A stretch of DNA of 64,000 nucleotides from Craspedostauros australis (Eukaryota > Bacillariophyta > Bacillariophyceae > Mastogloiales > Achnanthaceae). The notes below the pieces were generated by a model. The model made no database searches, had not been told where the DNA came from, and saw only the letters and a list, made by a program, of their open reading frames with translations. Within the stretch, counting starts at the first letter, position 1, and each line of letters opens with the position of its first letter. The position numbers and the translations under genes were made by a program. Where the stretch lies: the NCBI GenBank assembly GCA_026770025.1, contig JAMXDE010000022.1, forward strand, positions 310,001 through 374,000. The letters are read 5' to 3'. Positions 53,277 to 64,000 of the stretch are shown here, one piece after another.

Positions 53277-55539
53277 GGTTGTGCGCGAAATGCAATATGT
53301 TATTCTATATAATATCACATCATATCATATCATATCATAATAGTACAAAGAGTCCATCATGTTTCTCTCTGGAGAGAGAGGCTACTTGTACGAACCCTGG
53401 CAGAGAGCAGGATCGTTGTCCCCCACTCTGCTGTGCGCGGGTATTGTACGATGCCGAGAAGCATGCAGCGTCATCCGCGAAGAGAGAGAGAGGGAGACAG
53501 ACAGCTCCTTGGCAACACCTGTGCCTTGTCAAGCCCCTTTCCAAGACTCCACATCGTACCCTTCCATTCGACCATTCTCTAGAATAGTATCATATCATGC
53601 ATTCAAGCCCCACCTACTCCACCCGCTTCCGCGGCGCCCACGTGAATTCGGTCTCGATCGCAGCCTCCTCGTTGTCATCTTGAAAATTGTGCATTCCACA
53701 ATCGGATCGCCTTTGTCCCGGTGCGTTCGATCGTGCAGATGCCGATGCAGACGTGGATGGTTGTTCACGAGGAATCGATGCAAACGTTCGATGCGCGGCC
53801 CAAGGGATGGTTGCATCCAGAGGGCAGAATGACTTCAACCGTGCAGGAAGGATGGCAGACTGGATTCCACCGTGCGAGCGGCTGAGGCCACGCCATTCCG
53901 TGGCGGCCGCAAGTTGGCGATGCCTGATGACACGCATACTGTGCGGTGCTGGGTTGCGCTGTTCCTATTCAGCTGATGATGATCTTTGGTCAGCATGTAT
54001 AATATCATATCATATAATACAATAGAATACAATAGAATACTCTACAAGTGGATGGACGCTTGAATTCTCATTTGTGCCAAGTCAGCACGAACCTCACGAA
54101 ACAGCCGAGATTGTACTCACATCCGGTGGCTGTACCATCATCGTACCAGAGTAGAATACCAATATCTCATTCCGTGGTGGAACAGGTGGCAGGAAGATCG
54201 AAAGTGCAACAGATGATTCGTCGTATGGCGTATTGCGCCGTCTCTTACATCAGCCCAACGCCCACAGGATGCCAGCCAACCAGGTCCCACCCACCACTGT
54301 CGCTGTCAAGCTGTCTCCACGCACATTTTCGCAAGCGTGTGGTACAGCGTACAATGCGATCTGACACACCAGCTCCCAGATCGGTCACAAGCCTTGGTGA
54401 TACCGAAGTGTCGACCCTCTGTCGTCACCGTCGGAGACTGGCGTTCATCAGCATCTTGCGAATCTGGAATAAGAGCCGAGAGCTCGTTGACCACAACACT
54501 GGATACCGGAAGATCGGTCATGTTCAGCTGGAGTATCCTGGTGATATTCGACGCTGCTGGAGTGCAAACGCATGCCGATACCAATGCCGATACCGATGCC
54601 GATAACCACTCCTATGATGTATCATGTTATATGAGTGGAGAGATGCTCTTGATCTTGATCTTCATCTTGATCTTCATCTTGGTCTTGATCTTGATATGCT
54701 TCGGCTCGTGGCTGGTGATTGCCAAGTTGACCATCAAGTCTGGTCGTTGCGTCCTCACCGTCCGCGGGGATCGATCCCCTTCCTCAAAGCCCCGCGGACG
54801 AGAGGGAGCACATGATGGCACATGATGGAACTGTTGATGTCATTGTCCATCGGGGTGCTGATGTCCGTACGACTATAATACTTCTGGAGAGAGCGTTGGT
54901 TCCGTCGACGTTGTTCTTCTTTGCTCGTCGGTATAGCGCATGTCGTGGTCATTGTTGTTCGCGGAGGTGTGGCCTGTTTGTCTGATCAACAGTGGGGGAT
55001 GTGATGGGCGATGGATGACGCCTTTCGGCAGAAAATGATGAGTGCGCTTTCTGTGGGTGTGGCTCGCACACGATTCCGTGGGCATCGATTCGGAGTAATC
55101 GTTGCTCGCTCGCAAAACGACAGAAAACAGACCATGTGCCAATCTGTGTCGAGTCGTACCATCCCAAAGCGTTGTTGTGTTGTGGTGCTGTCCAGTCCGT
55201 TCGTACGAACGATACACATGTTTGTTCCTGCCAGGAAACGAACACCAAGAAACATCGTGCCGTTTGGCTGACACGTCGATCGCTGTTGACCAACACCTGA
55301 CAGAACTGATCAGAACTGACCAGAACCGATCAGAACAGAGGAGAGCACCACGCAGAAACACGTGGAGCAGAGTACTCCAATTTCGCTGTTGTTGACCTTC
55401 TTTGGTACCCACCCACATGGCCACATCGAGACAACTCAAATCGCAGAAACTGATCAGAAACAGACACTGAGAGACAGACGCAGAGAGAGAGAGAGATCAC
55501 CAACACCAACACCAACACCAACACCAACACCAACGAAAC
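53277..55539. other. Gene-poor 2.26 kb, unit 2, leading to NTPase copy 3
   Basis: Copy of 43391-45653 with essentially no differences by eye. Contains the counterpart hairpin (54760-54799), hexamer repeat (54647-54695) and ACCAAC run (55498-55535). Confidence 0.6.
54760..54799. other. Perfect inverted repeat (hairpin), unit 2
   Basis: Exact copy of the 10-bp-arm hairpin at 44874-44913. The unit 3 counterpart would begin at the last bases of the window. Confidence 0.8.
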
Positions 55540-58500
55540 ATGAGCACAGCGATGGCACCGGCAGCCAGCGTGGCTGGGGCCGGCGGAGCCTCTGAGAAAG
55601 TGCCACACACCGAGTTCTGGTTCCTGAAGACTAATGCCGAGAACGATAGGTTCAAGGATTTGCGGGAGAGGGTCCTGCAAAATTCCGGTCCTATGAAATT
55701 CATGGCCTTTGCGAACGCGATGAAGTCTCTGTGTGATAAGGGTACTGAACTCGAGGATGCGCTCAACAAAGCACTCACGTTCGCGAAGAATCCTTCGGGT
55801 AACAAAAGACGCCTCGATAAGCCTAAAGACGAGAATGCGTGGATGTTGCAGATATTGGAGGCGATCTACCGTGCCATCAAGCTTGATCCACTCTTCAACG
55901 ACTCCGAATTCTGGGACAGAGACTTGAGTCAAGACGGGTTGCAAACAATGATAACTTTGGCGATCAAATCAAGCGATGACACCAGCGCAACAGATGAAAA
56001 GACCATCGACGACATCGACGACATCGAAGAGGCCAGGACGAACGCAATCAAAGTCATGACGAACCCCCCTGATGAGGGGGCCGCCAGGGCGTTATGGAAC
56101 AAGGCAATTGTATGTGTGGTCGACATGAAGTCCTCCAATCCACTGCACCGATGGCTCACCGACCCCCATAATGTGGCGCTCGCTTGCGAGCTAAGCTCGG
56201 CTTCCGAGATAAACGACGCCGTGCTCGAGGCGCCGCTCCCGGTCATAAGAACCAAATTGAATCAAGTTTATGCCAGTCGCTTCAAGGACCGTCTTCGTCG
56301 CTTATTCTGCGATTCATGCAACGACAAGCAGAAGGACCCGTCATTCTACATCGGCCATCTGGCTTTTCGACACAAGGGCAACACCACCAACGCCCTCGGG
56401 ACAGCCTATGTTCCAGATGATCAGAACGAAGCTGGAAGCGGCGATCTGGTTCTTGTGTACTACTCGGGCAGCGGCAAAGGCAAGACGGTGGATATCGCAG
56501 CAAGCTCTGTGACCAGGAAGGCTGCTCTCACGATGGTACTGAAGATCGATGACGACATTTCGGACGGAATGGAGGAAGCCAAGAACCAAGCGCCGGATGC
56601 AACCGATACGGTCGAGCAAAGGGCGACAGCGATTCGGGAGAGATCGTCGTATAATGTGCTCCAGGAGGCCATGGTGGAAACGGCCACACGATCGAAGGCA
56701 GCAATTGACAAAGTTGTCGGCTTCATCGAGAAGATGAACGAATACCATCGAGCAAAAAACCCGGGTGTTGAGGTCACCGAAGCAAAAAAGAAGGTGATCA
56801 GAGTGGTCGTGGCCATCGATGAAGCATCCTTCCTCAAGAATATATCCCGATCCATTATTCGCCACCACACAGACTTTGGAGAGCGCCTGGGGAAATTCTT
56901 CATGAACCGGTGTGCGGGTGACGACGCAAGGCAGGATTCCAACGACCTATTCCGAGTCCACGTCGTCTTCTCCATCGCAGGGACGGGTGTGTACGGGATT
57001 GCTGTTGGATCTCAGCATGGCAACTACCTGCCCGTCAAGACCATCGCAGACCATCCGGATCGCAGAAAGAATGTCTACAACGTCCTGCGGAACGAATACA
57101 CCTGCCATGAGAAGAAAGATGTCAAAGCACGTTCACTCCCTGACTTCGCTGATTTCGACGACTTCCCTTTTCTTCGTGCCATAGTCCACAACAATTCGAG
57201 GATGACATCGATCTTGTTGAACGAGATGAACGCCACCCAGTTGTCTCCCAGGCATCCACATGAGGAGGCCAGACTCTTGATCCGGGTCTTTGATACCTTC
57301 ATCGAAAGCAATGGGATGCGAATGCTTCAGGATTCCCCATCCGAAATGATGCTGACAGGAGCAAGGGCGATCGCTGTCTTCCTCTACCAAACAGAGTTCC
57401 ATCCCGAAAAGCTCAAAGAGGAAGTCGCAGCAAGCAAGTTTGCAGATATGGACTATGGCCTGGAATTCGAAGAGGTCATGACTGATCCCAAGTTTACGGA
57501 AGACGAGGGAACCGACGAGAGAAAGGAGCTCAGCAAGAAAACGATGATGTGGCTACTCGTCGCGAAGTTTGGTCTGGTGACACCAACTATCGACAAAGAG
57601 GTTACCAAAGCAGGACACAACGCAGTCTTGACCCATGCAATCCCCAAGCCATTCGAAGTCGACGAGGCAATGCTGCTCTTGTCACTTTACATGGTGTCAG
57701 GGCGCGAGGCTGCAATGTCGATTGAAGCCTTCACGGGGACCACACCCTTCGCCTTTGAGATGATGTCAACTCAGCTGATCAACTGCGTCATTGCTGCTGC
57801 CATGACAGTCAAGCTGGAGAAACGACTTGATCTCAACCTTCAACACATCCTGAAGACACACCTGAAGATGTACGCCAACAGCTTGGGCAAGACAACGGAG
57901 GACTACCCCGAAGGCACACCTCTGCTTGTCAATGAAAGAATCCAAGAGGTATGGAAGAAACTTGCCAACTTCGTGCCAATTTCGTACAGAACCCCCCAAG
58001 CTCTCCAAGGTTCCTACTACCACAAGGGCAACTTCAACTTGAAAGTAGAGGATCCAGCAACAAAGGAGACGGGAGTTATCATCAAGAAGCTGAAGCTGAC
58101 GCCGAAAGACGAGGTGGATAGCCAACTACAACCGACCACACGTGAGAATGGTCGGGATCTTCTCCGGCTTACGCAGAAGACAGCCTTCTTGAAGATCGAC
58201 AACGATCTATCGAACAACATGCGCAAGGTGTTGAGGGAGGTGGAAAAAGATCGTGAACGTGTCAAAGCAGCAAAGACTTTCGAGCTGCCTGGGCCGGACA
58301 ATCGAATCGCAAAGCAGTTCTTTCCGCCAATCACAACCCTTCCGACTCGGACCAGCAACCTTGCCGACGGATACGTGTCTTGTGTTGGTGTCCAAATAAC
58401 ACAAGAGGAACAAGATGGGAAGCAGATCTTACGGGTCGAAGACCTCGATATGTTCACCATTTGCAACCAATCCAAAGACTATTTCGGAGCGGTGTCGTGC

Positions 58501-59058
58501 ACGAAACTTGAATTGAACATGAACAATGTGCACAACGAAATCCTGGACGAAGAGCTTGGGCAGCATCGCTTTTACTGTGTTTCGAGCCGATCCACCAGCT
58601 TCCCGAAAGCACCTCGACACAAAAAGGCGCGTATCCCTTTCGGATCGTTTCCTGTGGATAAGGTACCTCTTCTTCGGGGGCCCATAAAGAGATTGGAAAG
58701 CCTCCGCAGCGACGGAGCGATGACACACAAACATGGAAAGACTTGCGTGAAGGTTTTGTCTGGTGAACCAAACGCAGTTGTTGGCGTGGCCGATCAGCTG
58801 AATCAATCCTCAGGCGATGGTGAAGGGGCGGATGGTGAAAACACGGATGGTGAAAGCACGGATGATGATGCAAACGCGGACGACGATGCAAAGATGGATG
58901 ATGATGAAAGCACAGACGACTATGCAAGCATGTTCGGTGGTGCAAGCATGTTCGGTGGTGCAAGCATGGTTGGTGCAGGCATGGAAGGTGCAGGCACGGA
59001 TGATGATGAAAGCATGGACGATGATTCCGACTTGCCATACCTGGGGGAAACCAGCTGA
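55540..59058 (+). CDS. P-loop NTPase-like protein, Crinkler/RHS-like, copy 3
   Basis: 1172 residues. The N-terminal ~425 residues after the start region match copy 1 (NKAIVCVVDM, RLFCDSC). From about residue 440 on it matches copy 2 (RHHTDF, CAGDD, LQDSP, the long tail). One private change, Lys to Glu in RVEDLDMF. The mosaic pattern is best explained by conversion or unequal crossing-over among the copies. All NTPase motifs are intact, so all three genes could be functional. Promoter and first residues are those of copy 2. Confidence 0.8.
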   Translation: MSTAMAPAASVAGAGGASEKVPHTEFWFLKTNAENDRFKDLRERVLQNSGPMKFMAFANAMKSLCDKGTELEDALNKALTFAKNPSGNKRRLDKPKDENAWMLQILEAIYRAIKLDPLFNDSEFWDRDLSQDGLQTMITLAIKSSDDTSATDEKTIDDIDDIEEARTNAIKVMTNPPDEGAARALWNKAIVCVVDMKSSNPLHRWLTDPHNVALACELSSASEINDAVLEAPLPVIRTKLNQVYASRFKDRLRRLFCDSCNDKQKDPSFYIGHLAFRHKGNTTNALGTAYVPDDQNEAGSGDLVLVYYSGSGKGKTVDIAASSVTRKAALTMVLKIDDDISDGMEEAKNQAPDATDTVEQRATAIRERSSYNVLQEAMVETATRSKAAIDKVVGFIEKMNEYHRAKNPGVEVTEAKKKVIRVVVAIDEASFLKNISRSIIRHHTDFGERLGKFFMNRCAGDDARQDSNDLFRVHVVFSIAGTGVYGIAVGSQHGNYLPVKTIADHPDRRKNVYNVLRNEYTCHEKKDVKARSLPDFADFDDFPFLRAIVHNNSRMTSILLNEMNATQLSPRHPHEEARLLIRVFDTFIESNGMRMLQDSPSEMMLTGARAIAVFLYQTEFHPEKLKEEVAASKFADMDYGLEFEEVMTDPKFTEDEGTDERKELSKKTMMWLLVAKFGLVTPTIDKEVTKAGHNAVLTHAIPKPFEVDEAMLLLSLYMVSGREAAMSIEAFTGTTPFAFEMMSTQLINCVIAAAMTVKLEKRLDLNLQHILKTHLKMYANSLGKTTEDYPEGTPLLVNERIQEVWKKLANFVPISYRTPQALQGSYYHKGNFNLKVEDPATKETGVIIKKLKLTPKDEVDSQLQPTTRENGRDLLRLTQKTAFLKIDNDLSNNMRKVLREVEKDRERVKAAKTFELPGPDNRIAKQFFPPITTLPTRTSNLADGYVSCVGVQITQEEQDGKQILRVEDLDMFTICNQSKDYFGAVSCTKLELNMNNVHNEILDEELGQHRFYCVSSRSTSFPKAPRHKKARIPFGSFPVDKVPLLRGPIKRLESLRSDGAMTHKHGKTCVKVLSGEPNAVVGVADQLNQSSGDGEGADGENTDGESTDDDANADDDAKMDDDESTDDYASMFGGASMFGGASMVGAGMEGAGTDDDESMDDDSDLPYLGETS

Positions 59059-60206
59059 TTCCCCAGAAGCTGGAAAGACAGCACCGAGACTCCCACCGCC
59101 CCAGTTCCACCAATTCACTCGCGTTGGTGTTGGTTTTGGTGGCTCCTGCGATCGATAGTCGGGAAACCAACAATCCTATGGCTTTCGCATCACGAAAGCG
59201 CATGCCGCTTCTTCTTCTGTGGCCTGCCGTTCTCAAGTTCAGCGATGTTGGTCAATGCCAAGAGACAAACGACGATGGCGGTCACAGTATATCACAGAGT
59301 ATCACAACATATCACATCGCACAAATGAAAGTCCAGATAACTATTATATGTACAATAAGAGTAGAACCCGTTGAGATGAACCACGTGAGCGACCCTTGCT
59401 TCACAGTTTCTCCGTTCACGGCGCTGCGGAGTTTGCAGTGTGGTATGATGCGTGTCGATGATCGTTGAGGAGTGGAGTGATGCCAATGGCGCTGTTCTCG
59501 CCTTTGGACTGTGCTGGAACGAGTGCCTCTCATGAAGGCAACTCGTTGCTCGCCGAGTGTGGACTAGTCGTAGTACGCCATCCAAGAGCAGCTGATGGAA
59601 TCAACAGCAGCGAATGCGATGGCATGACTACGCCATGGCGAAGCGTTCGGCCACGTCGGGTTGGACTTGGATTTGGACTCGAACTGCGTGCGGCTCTGTG
59701 TTGGACCCACTGCGTTCGTTGGCCTCGCGCATGCTGCTTCCGTCCATTTGCCATCCCATCCATTTGTCATCCCATCCTGTTCCGTTCATCGACGGATCTG
59801 TTGCTTTGTGTGATGATGATGATGATGCCATCGTCGCGTTTCTTTCGTGTTTTGTTTGGTGTCTGAGAGATCATCGAAGATCGGTTCAGTCACGGGAGTG
59901 GATTCCAATCGTGTTTCACGATGGTGTCAATTCGTCGATTCTGACGAACTTGTTTCGACATCGTCCAACAAACACCATCGTCATTGTTGTCAATGGAGGA
60001 GAGGTCTGGAGGTTGGTGACCAACGCAACGGCACAACACAACACAGCATGGCATGGCATGGCCACGAGATGAACGAGATGAAGCGACATGATACGCAGCC
60101 ATGATGACACCCAACGATGGATGGAACAGTTATTGGCATCAACATGACCTTCCTTGCACGAGGATGCGGATACGGAAGGTGCATTGAGCCGTCTGTGATG
60201 GTTGCG
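59059..60206. other. Spacer in unit 3 between NTPase and broken paralogue
   Basis: Counterpart of 39251-40401. A stretch at about 59660-59870 carries a cluster of private base changes (including one ATG unit fewer in the (ATG)n run), while units 1 and 2 are identical there. Confidence 0.6.
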
Positions 60207-60506
60207 CAGACGGCTCACCGACCCCAAATCGTGAAGATCGTTTGCACCCAAAGCTTGGATGCTCAGATAAACAGGACAATGATCAATGCATCCATTGCAT
60301 TCATTGCATTGATCAGAAGCGATTTAGCAAAACTGTGTCCAGGTACCCGCAAACGTGGCTTCCATCACCTATCCTGCGACTCGCGCTGAAACACGGGGAA
60401 AGCTCTCGGCATTCTACATCGGCGATCTATCGTTTCGGCACAAGGGCAACATCAATGCCCGAGGGCTCCACGGCAATAGCATCAGCAACAGCAGGAGTAA
60501 TAGCAT

Positions 60507-60541
<35 letters not shown>

Positions 60542-61179
60542 TCAGCAACAGCAACAGCAACAGTGATACCGCCCGATGATTCCACCCGAGCACGACAGCC
60601 ACGGAAGCTGTTCATGACCGATGATGTGATGCAGTTCGTCTGCTGGTATTCTACATGATATCGGAAGGCAAGGCAAGGCTGTCCTCACTCCAAGGCTTCC
60701 AGGTCACGACGCCGGTGTCGTTCGAGTCGCTGTCGAGGCAGCTCATCAGCTGTGCCATTTCCGCCGCTATGTCAATGAAACAGAACGAGCGGCCTGATCT
60801 CCAGACCATCGTGACAAATGGTCTGCGCATGTCCATCGCTGCTGTGGCCGAGACGCGAAACGTTGTAGGCGCGGATACCACCGCAGACGTAGATGCAGAG
60901 ATATCGACGACAACGATGATGTAGCTCAAGGATCCTGGAACAAGATTGGTGGTTTCGTGCCGATTTCGATCGTCTCACCCGCTGTGCTGTGTTGCGGGCC
61001 GATCGAAGAAGCTCGCAAAGATGTGGGCACGGCAGATAGAGACTGAGACGGTTCCCTTCGTATCCTTTCCGGTGGCAGAGAGCGGTCTCTTGAGGAATCA
61101 GATGGTGATGTTGGGTATCCAGCGCAACGGTGATTCGAATGGGGAGGAAGACGCGACTCGCATCGTGCGTGAGAAGTAG
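60207..61179 (+). pseudogene. Broken NTPase paralogue with contracted hexanucleotide tract, copy 3
   Basis: Same blocks A, B and C as in units 1 and 2, but the central tract is only 90 bp, so the homology blocks lie close together. The 3' end is altered: GAGAAGTAGTG replaces the longer GAGAATTCTATAATATTCT of units 1 and 2. Still lacks the whole NTPase core and is frameshifted. Confidence 0.85.
60474..60563 (+). repeat. (CAACAG)n hexanucleotide tract, unit 3 (contracted)
   Basis: 90 bp. Exactly 630 bp (105 hexamers) shorter than in unit 2, preserving the six-base register; both edge variants (CAATAGCATCAG and the final CATCAG) are retained. Confidence 0.97.
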
Positions 61180-61535
61180 TGGATAGACTGTGCCTCGAAG
61201 CAAACGAATTGCACAGATGGCGTTTACGCAGACGGTGTTTGAAGACATCGGCAGAACACGCCAACGAAAAGTAATCAATGTTGATGTGAGTACAAGTGTG
61301 GAGAGACATGTCATGTGTAATAGGTATGCAAGTGTTGGAGGATGGTATCTGTTGCGAATGAGCCCTACCAGATAGAGAGTGATTTATACTATAGAATATC
61401 ATATCATATCATCTTATGTAATGCAATATAGTATTATGGTATTATACTCTACAATGCGTTGTCGATCCACATGTATTTGCGTAATGACAGCAAAGTATCT
61501 GCGGTTGTCTCCTTGACGATCTGTTCTAATCTGTT

Positions 61536-62519
61536 CTAATGCCTCGTGGTGGTGGCCGGACTGACTGTCTTGCATCTCGGACAGTTGACCAGTGATGACA
61601 GCAGCTTGACGCTCAACTGCGTCCGACAGCCCAAGCACTGCACCAACACTTCGCCAGGCGGCGCTGATGCGTTGTCGTTGACCATGGTGCCGGCGCACAG
61701 CTCCGGCACGCGCAAGGATCGCTGGTCCACGAATCGGCGGTTGACGCGCGGTGGTGGCAACGGTGGTTCCTCCGCCTGCATGCCACCGATGCCGCCCATG
61801 CCGACGATGCCACCCACTGCGCTGGCGGCCGGCGTGAGCTTGCGCGGTTCGGGGAAGATCGGCTTCGGCTTCTTGGAGTAGTCCCCGCGCGATGCGTTGT
61901 CCGGATTCATCTGACGCCGCTCCTCGTAGGATGCCAGATCGAAGCCGATATTCTCCTTGACCTGCTTGCTGGCTTCCATGTGCGCCATGATGCGGTACTG
62001 CTCCAGAACTTCGTCGTCCGCCACGCTGGGGCCGTCGAGATTGGAGGCCTCGCCCAGGAAGGCGTTGAGGTCCTCCGCCGCTCCGCCCTGCAGCAGCGCC
62101 TCGCGGTACCACGATGGCTGCCGTTGCTGCTGCCCGCGGCGCTCCGTGGGCTGCTGCTGATTGGCGGCCACGTTGTTGGACGTCATGAAGCCGCCGCCGC
62201 CCGCCATGCTGGTGGGTTCATTGCCGTCCACCGTGTTCATGGATGCAGCAGCGGCCGCCGCGGCACTTTGCAGCATGCTGGCATCCGACGTCCCGCCAAA
62301 GCCACCGCGCGATCGACGTCGCGAGGATCGGCGGCGCTGCGCACGCGGCGTTCCCATGGTCTGCCCTCCGAACATATCGCCGCCTGCACCCGGCTGTCCT
62401 GGTCCGCCTTGGCCTCCGCCTGGTCCGCCGCCGGCGTTTCCGTATCCGTAGGGATTGTCATTGCCAGCGCCTGCTCCGGCTTGGAAGAAGGATCGTGCGA
62501 AAGAGCTGGATCGTTCCAT
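61536..62519 (-). CDS. LSD1-type zinc-ribbon protein, copy 3
   Basis: 327 residues, identical in translation to copy 2 (CPRC variant). Start ATG at 62519, again just inside the AT pentamer run, which here has one unit fewer. Confidence 0.8.
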   Translation of the reverse strand: MERSSSFARSFFQAGAGAGNDNPYGYGNAGGGPGGGQGGPGQPGAGGDMFGGQTMGTPRAQRRRSSRRRSRGGFGGTSDASMLQSAAAAAAASMNTVDGNEPTSMAGGGGFMTSNNVAANQQQPTERRGQQQRQPSWYREALLQGGAAEDLNAFLGEASNLDGPSVADDEVLEQYRIMAHMEASKQVKENIGFDLASYEERRQMNPDNASRGDYSKKPKPIFPEPRKLTPAASAVGGIVGMGGIGGMQAEEPPLPPPRVNRRFVDQRSLRVPELCAGTMVNDNASAPPGEVLVQCLGCRTQLSVKLLSSLVNCPRCKTVSPATTTRH

Positions 62520-64000
62520 GGTTGTGCGCGAAATGCAATATGTTATTCTATATAATATCATATCATATCATATCATAATAGTACAAAGAGTCCATCATGT
62601 TTCTCTCTGGAGAGAGAGGCTACTTGTACGAACCCTGGCAGAGAGCAGGATCGTTGTCCCCCACTCTGCTGTGCGCGGGTATTGTACGATGCCGAGAAGC
62701 ATGCAGCGTCATCCGCGAAGAGAGAGAGAGGGAGACAGACAGCTCCTTGGCAACACCTGTGCCTTGTCAAGCCCCTTTCCAAGACTCCACATCGTACCCT
62801 TCCATTCGACCATTCTCTAGAATAGTATCATATCATGCATTCAAGCCCCACCTACTCCACCCGCTTCCGCGGCGCCCACGTGAATTCGGTCTCGATCGCA
62901 GCCTCCTCGTTGTCATCTTGAAAATTGTGCATTCCACAATCGGATCGCCTTTGTCCCGGTGCGTTCGATCGTGCAGATGCCGATGCAGACGTGGATGGTT
63001 GTTCACGAGGAATCGATGCAAACGTTCGATGCGCGGCCCAAGGGATGGTTGCATCCAGAGGGCAGAATGACTTCAACCGTGCAGGAAGGATGGCAGACTG
63101 GATTCCACCGTGCGAGCGGCTGAGGCCACGCCATTCCGTGGCGGCCGCAAGTTGGCGATGCCTGATGACACGCATACTGTGCGGTGCTGGGTTGCGCTGT
63201 TCCTATTCAGCTGATGATGATCTTTGGTCAGCATGTATAATATCATATCATATAATACAATAGAATACAATAGAATACTCTACAAGTGGATGGACGCTTG
63301 AATTCTCATTTGTGCCAAGTCAGCACGAACCTCACGAAACAGCCGAGATTGTACTCACATCCGGTGGCTGTACCATCATCGTACCAGAGTAGAATACCAA
63401 TATCTCATTCCGTGGTGGAACAGGTGGCAGGAAGATCGAAAGTGCAACAGATGATTCGTCGTATGGCGTATTGCGCCGTCTCTTACATCAGCCCAACGCC
63501 CACAGGATGCCAGCCAACCAGGTCCCACCCACCACTGTCGCTGTCAAGCTGTCTCCACGCACATTTTCGCAAGCGTGTGGTACAGCGTACAATGCGATCT
63601 GACACACCAGCTCCCAGATCGGTCACAAGCCTTGGTGATACCGAAGTGTCGACCCTCTGTCGTCACCGTCGGAGACTGGCGTTCATCAGCATCTTGCGAA
63701 TCTGGAATAAGAGCCGAGAGCTCGTTGACCACAACACTGGATACCGGAAGATCGGTCATGTTCAGCTGGAGTATCCTGGTGATATTCGACGCTGCTGGAG
63801 TGCAAACGCATGCCGATACCAATGCCGATACCGATGCCGATAACCACTCCTATGATGTATCATGTTATATGAGTGGAGAGATGCTCTTGATCTTGATCTT
63901 CATCTTGATCTTCATCTTGGTCTTGATCTTGATATGCTTCGGCTCGTAGCTGGTGATTGCCAAGTTGACCATCAAGTCTGGTCGTTGCGTCCTCACCGTC
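62520..64000. other. Gene-poor region of unit 3, cut by the window edge
   Basis: Copy of 43391-44880. One visible change late in the segment (TCGTAGCTGG for TCGTGGCTGG near 63945). The hairpin and any fourth NTPase gene would lie past 64000. Confidence 0.6.

Larger units (their letters stand above)
55585..64000 (+). repeat. Tandem array unit 3 (cut by the window edge)
   Basis: Third copy, offset 9886 bp from unit 2 until the hexanucleotide tract, which is 630 bp shorter. A 10-bp difference near 61173 and one missing ATATC pentamer near 62560 are the other main indels. The array probably continues beyond 64000. Confidence 0.92.

Overview
This window comes from a nuclear genome of an intron-containing eukaryote. 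The best guess is a stramenopile, probably a diatom. Reasons: spliced GT-AG genes, no operon-like spacing, a bZIP factor whose conserved C-terminal extension resembles the diatom type, a large division-2-like chitin synthase, a folylpolyglutamate synthase with a possible signal-plus-transit leader, and extensive simple-sequence DNA. The diatom assignment is inference, because no ribosomal RNA or organelle marker is present.

Positions 1-34119 are an ordinary gene-rich segment. In order: a bZIP transcription factor running off the left edge (-); a very large all-ankyrin protein (+); an AAMP/Sqt1-like WD40 protein (-); a three-exon vWA protein ending in a J domain (+); a two-exon folylpolyglutamate synthase (-); an RCC1-type protein (+); two adjacent SET-domain lysine methyltransferase-like genes (+,+); a two-exon chitin synthase (-); and a long coiled-coil protein (-). 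Spliced models were built by hand at three genes, and each join restores the protein motif across the junction.

Positions 34120-64000 are very different. After a repeat-rich spacer there is a head-to-tail array of a 9.8-9.9 kb unit: two complete copies and a third cut by the window edge. Each unit holds (i) an intact single-exon gene for a 1131-1172 residue P-loop NTPase-like protein, best compared with the Crinkler/RHS class; (ii) a broken paralogue of that same gene, whose middle is replaced by a (CAACAG)n hexanucleotide tract of 756, 720 and 90 bp in the three copies; (iii) a complete minus-strand gene for a 327-residue protein with an LSD1-type zinc ribbon; and (iv) about 2.2 kb without a recognisable gene. 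The copies are mosaics of one another, which points to gene conversion or unequal exchange. The first NTPase copy has a different promoter and N-terminus from the others. A diverged fragment of the unit lies just left of the array, so the locus has been duplicating for some time.

No tRNA, rRNA, CRISPR, transposase, integrase or reverse transcriptase was found.
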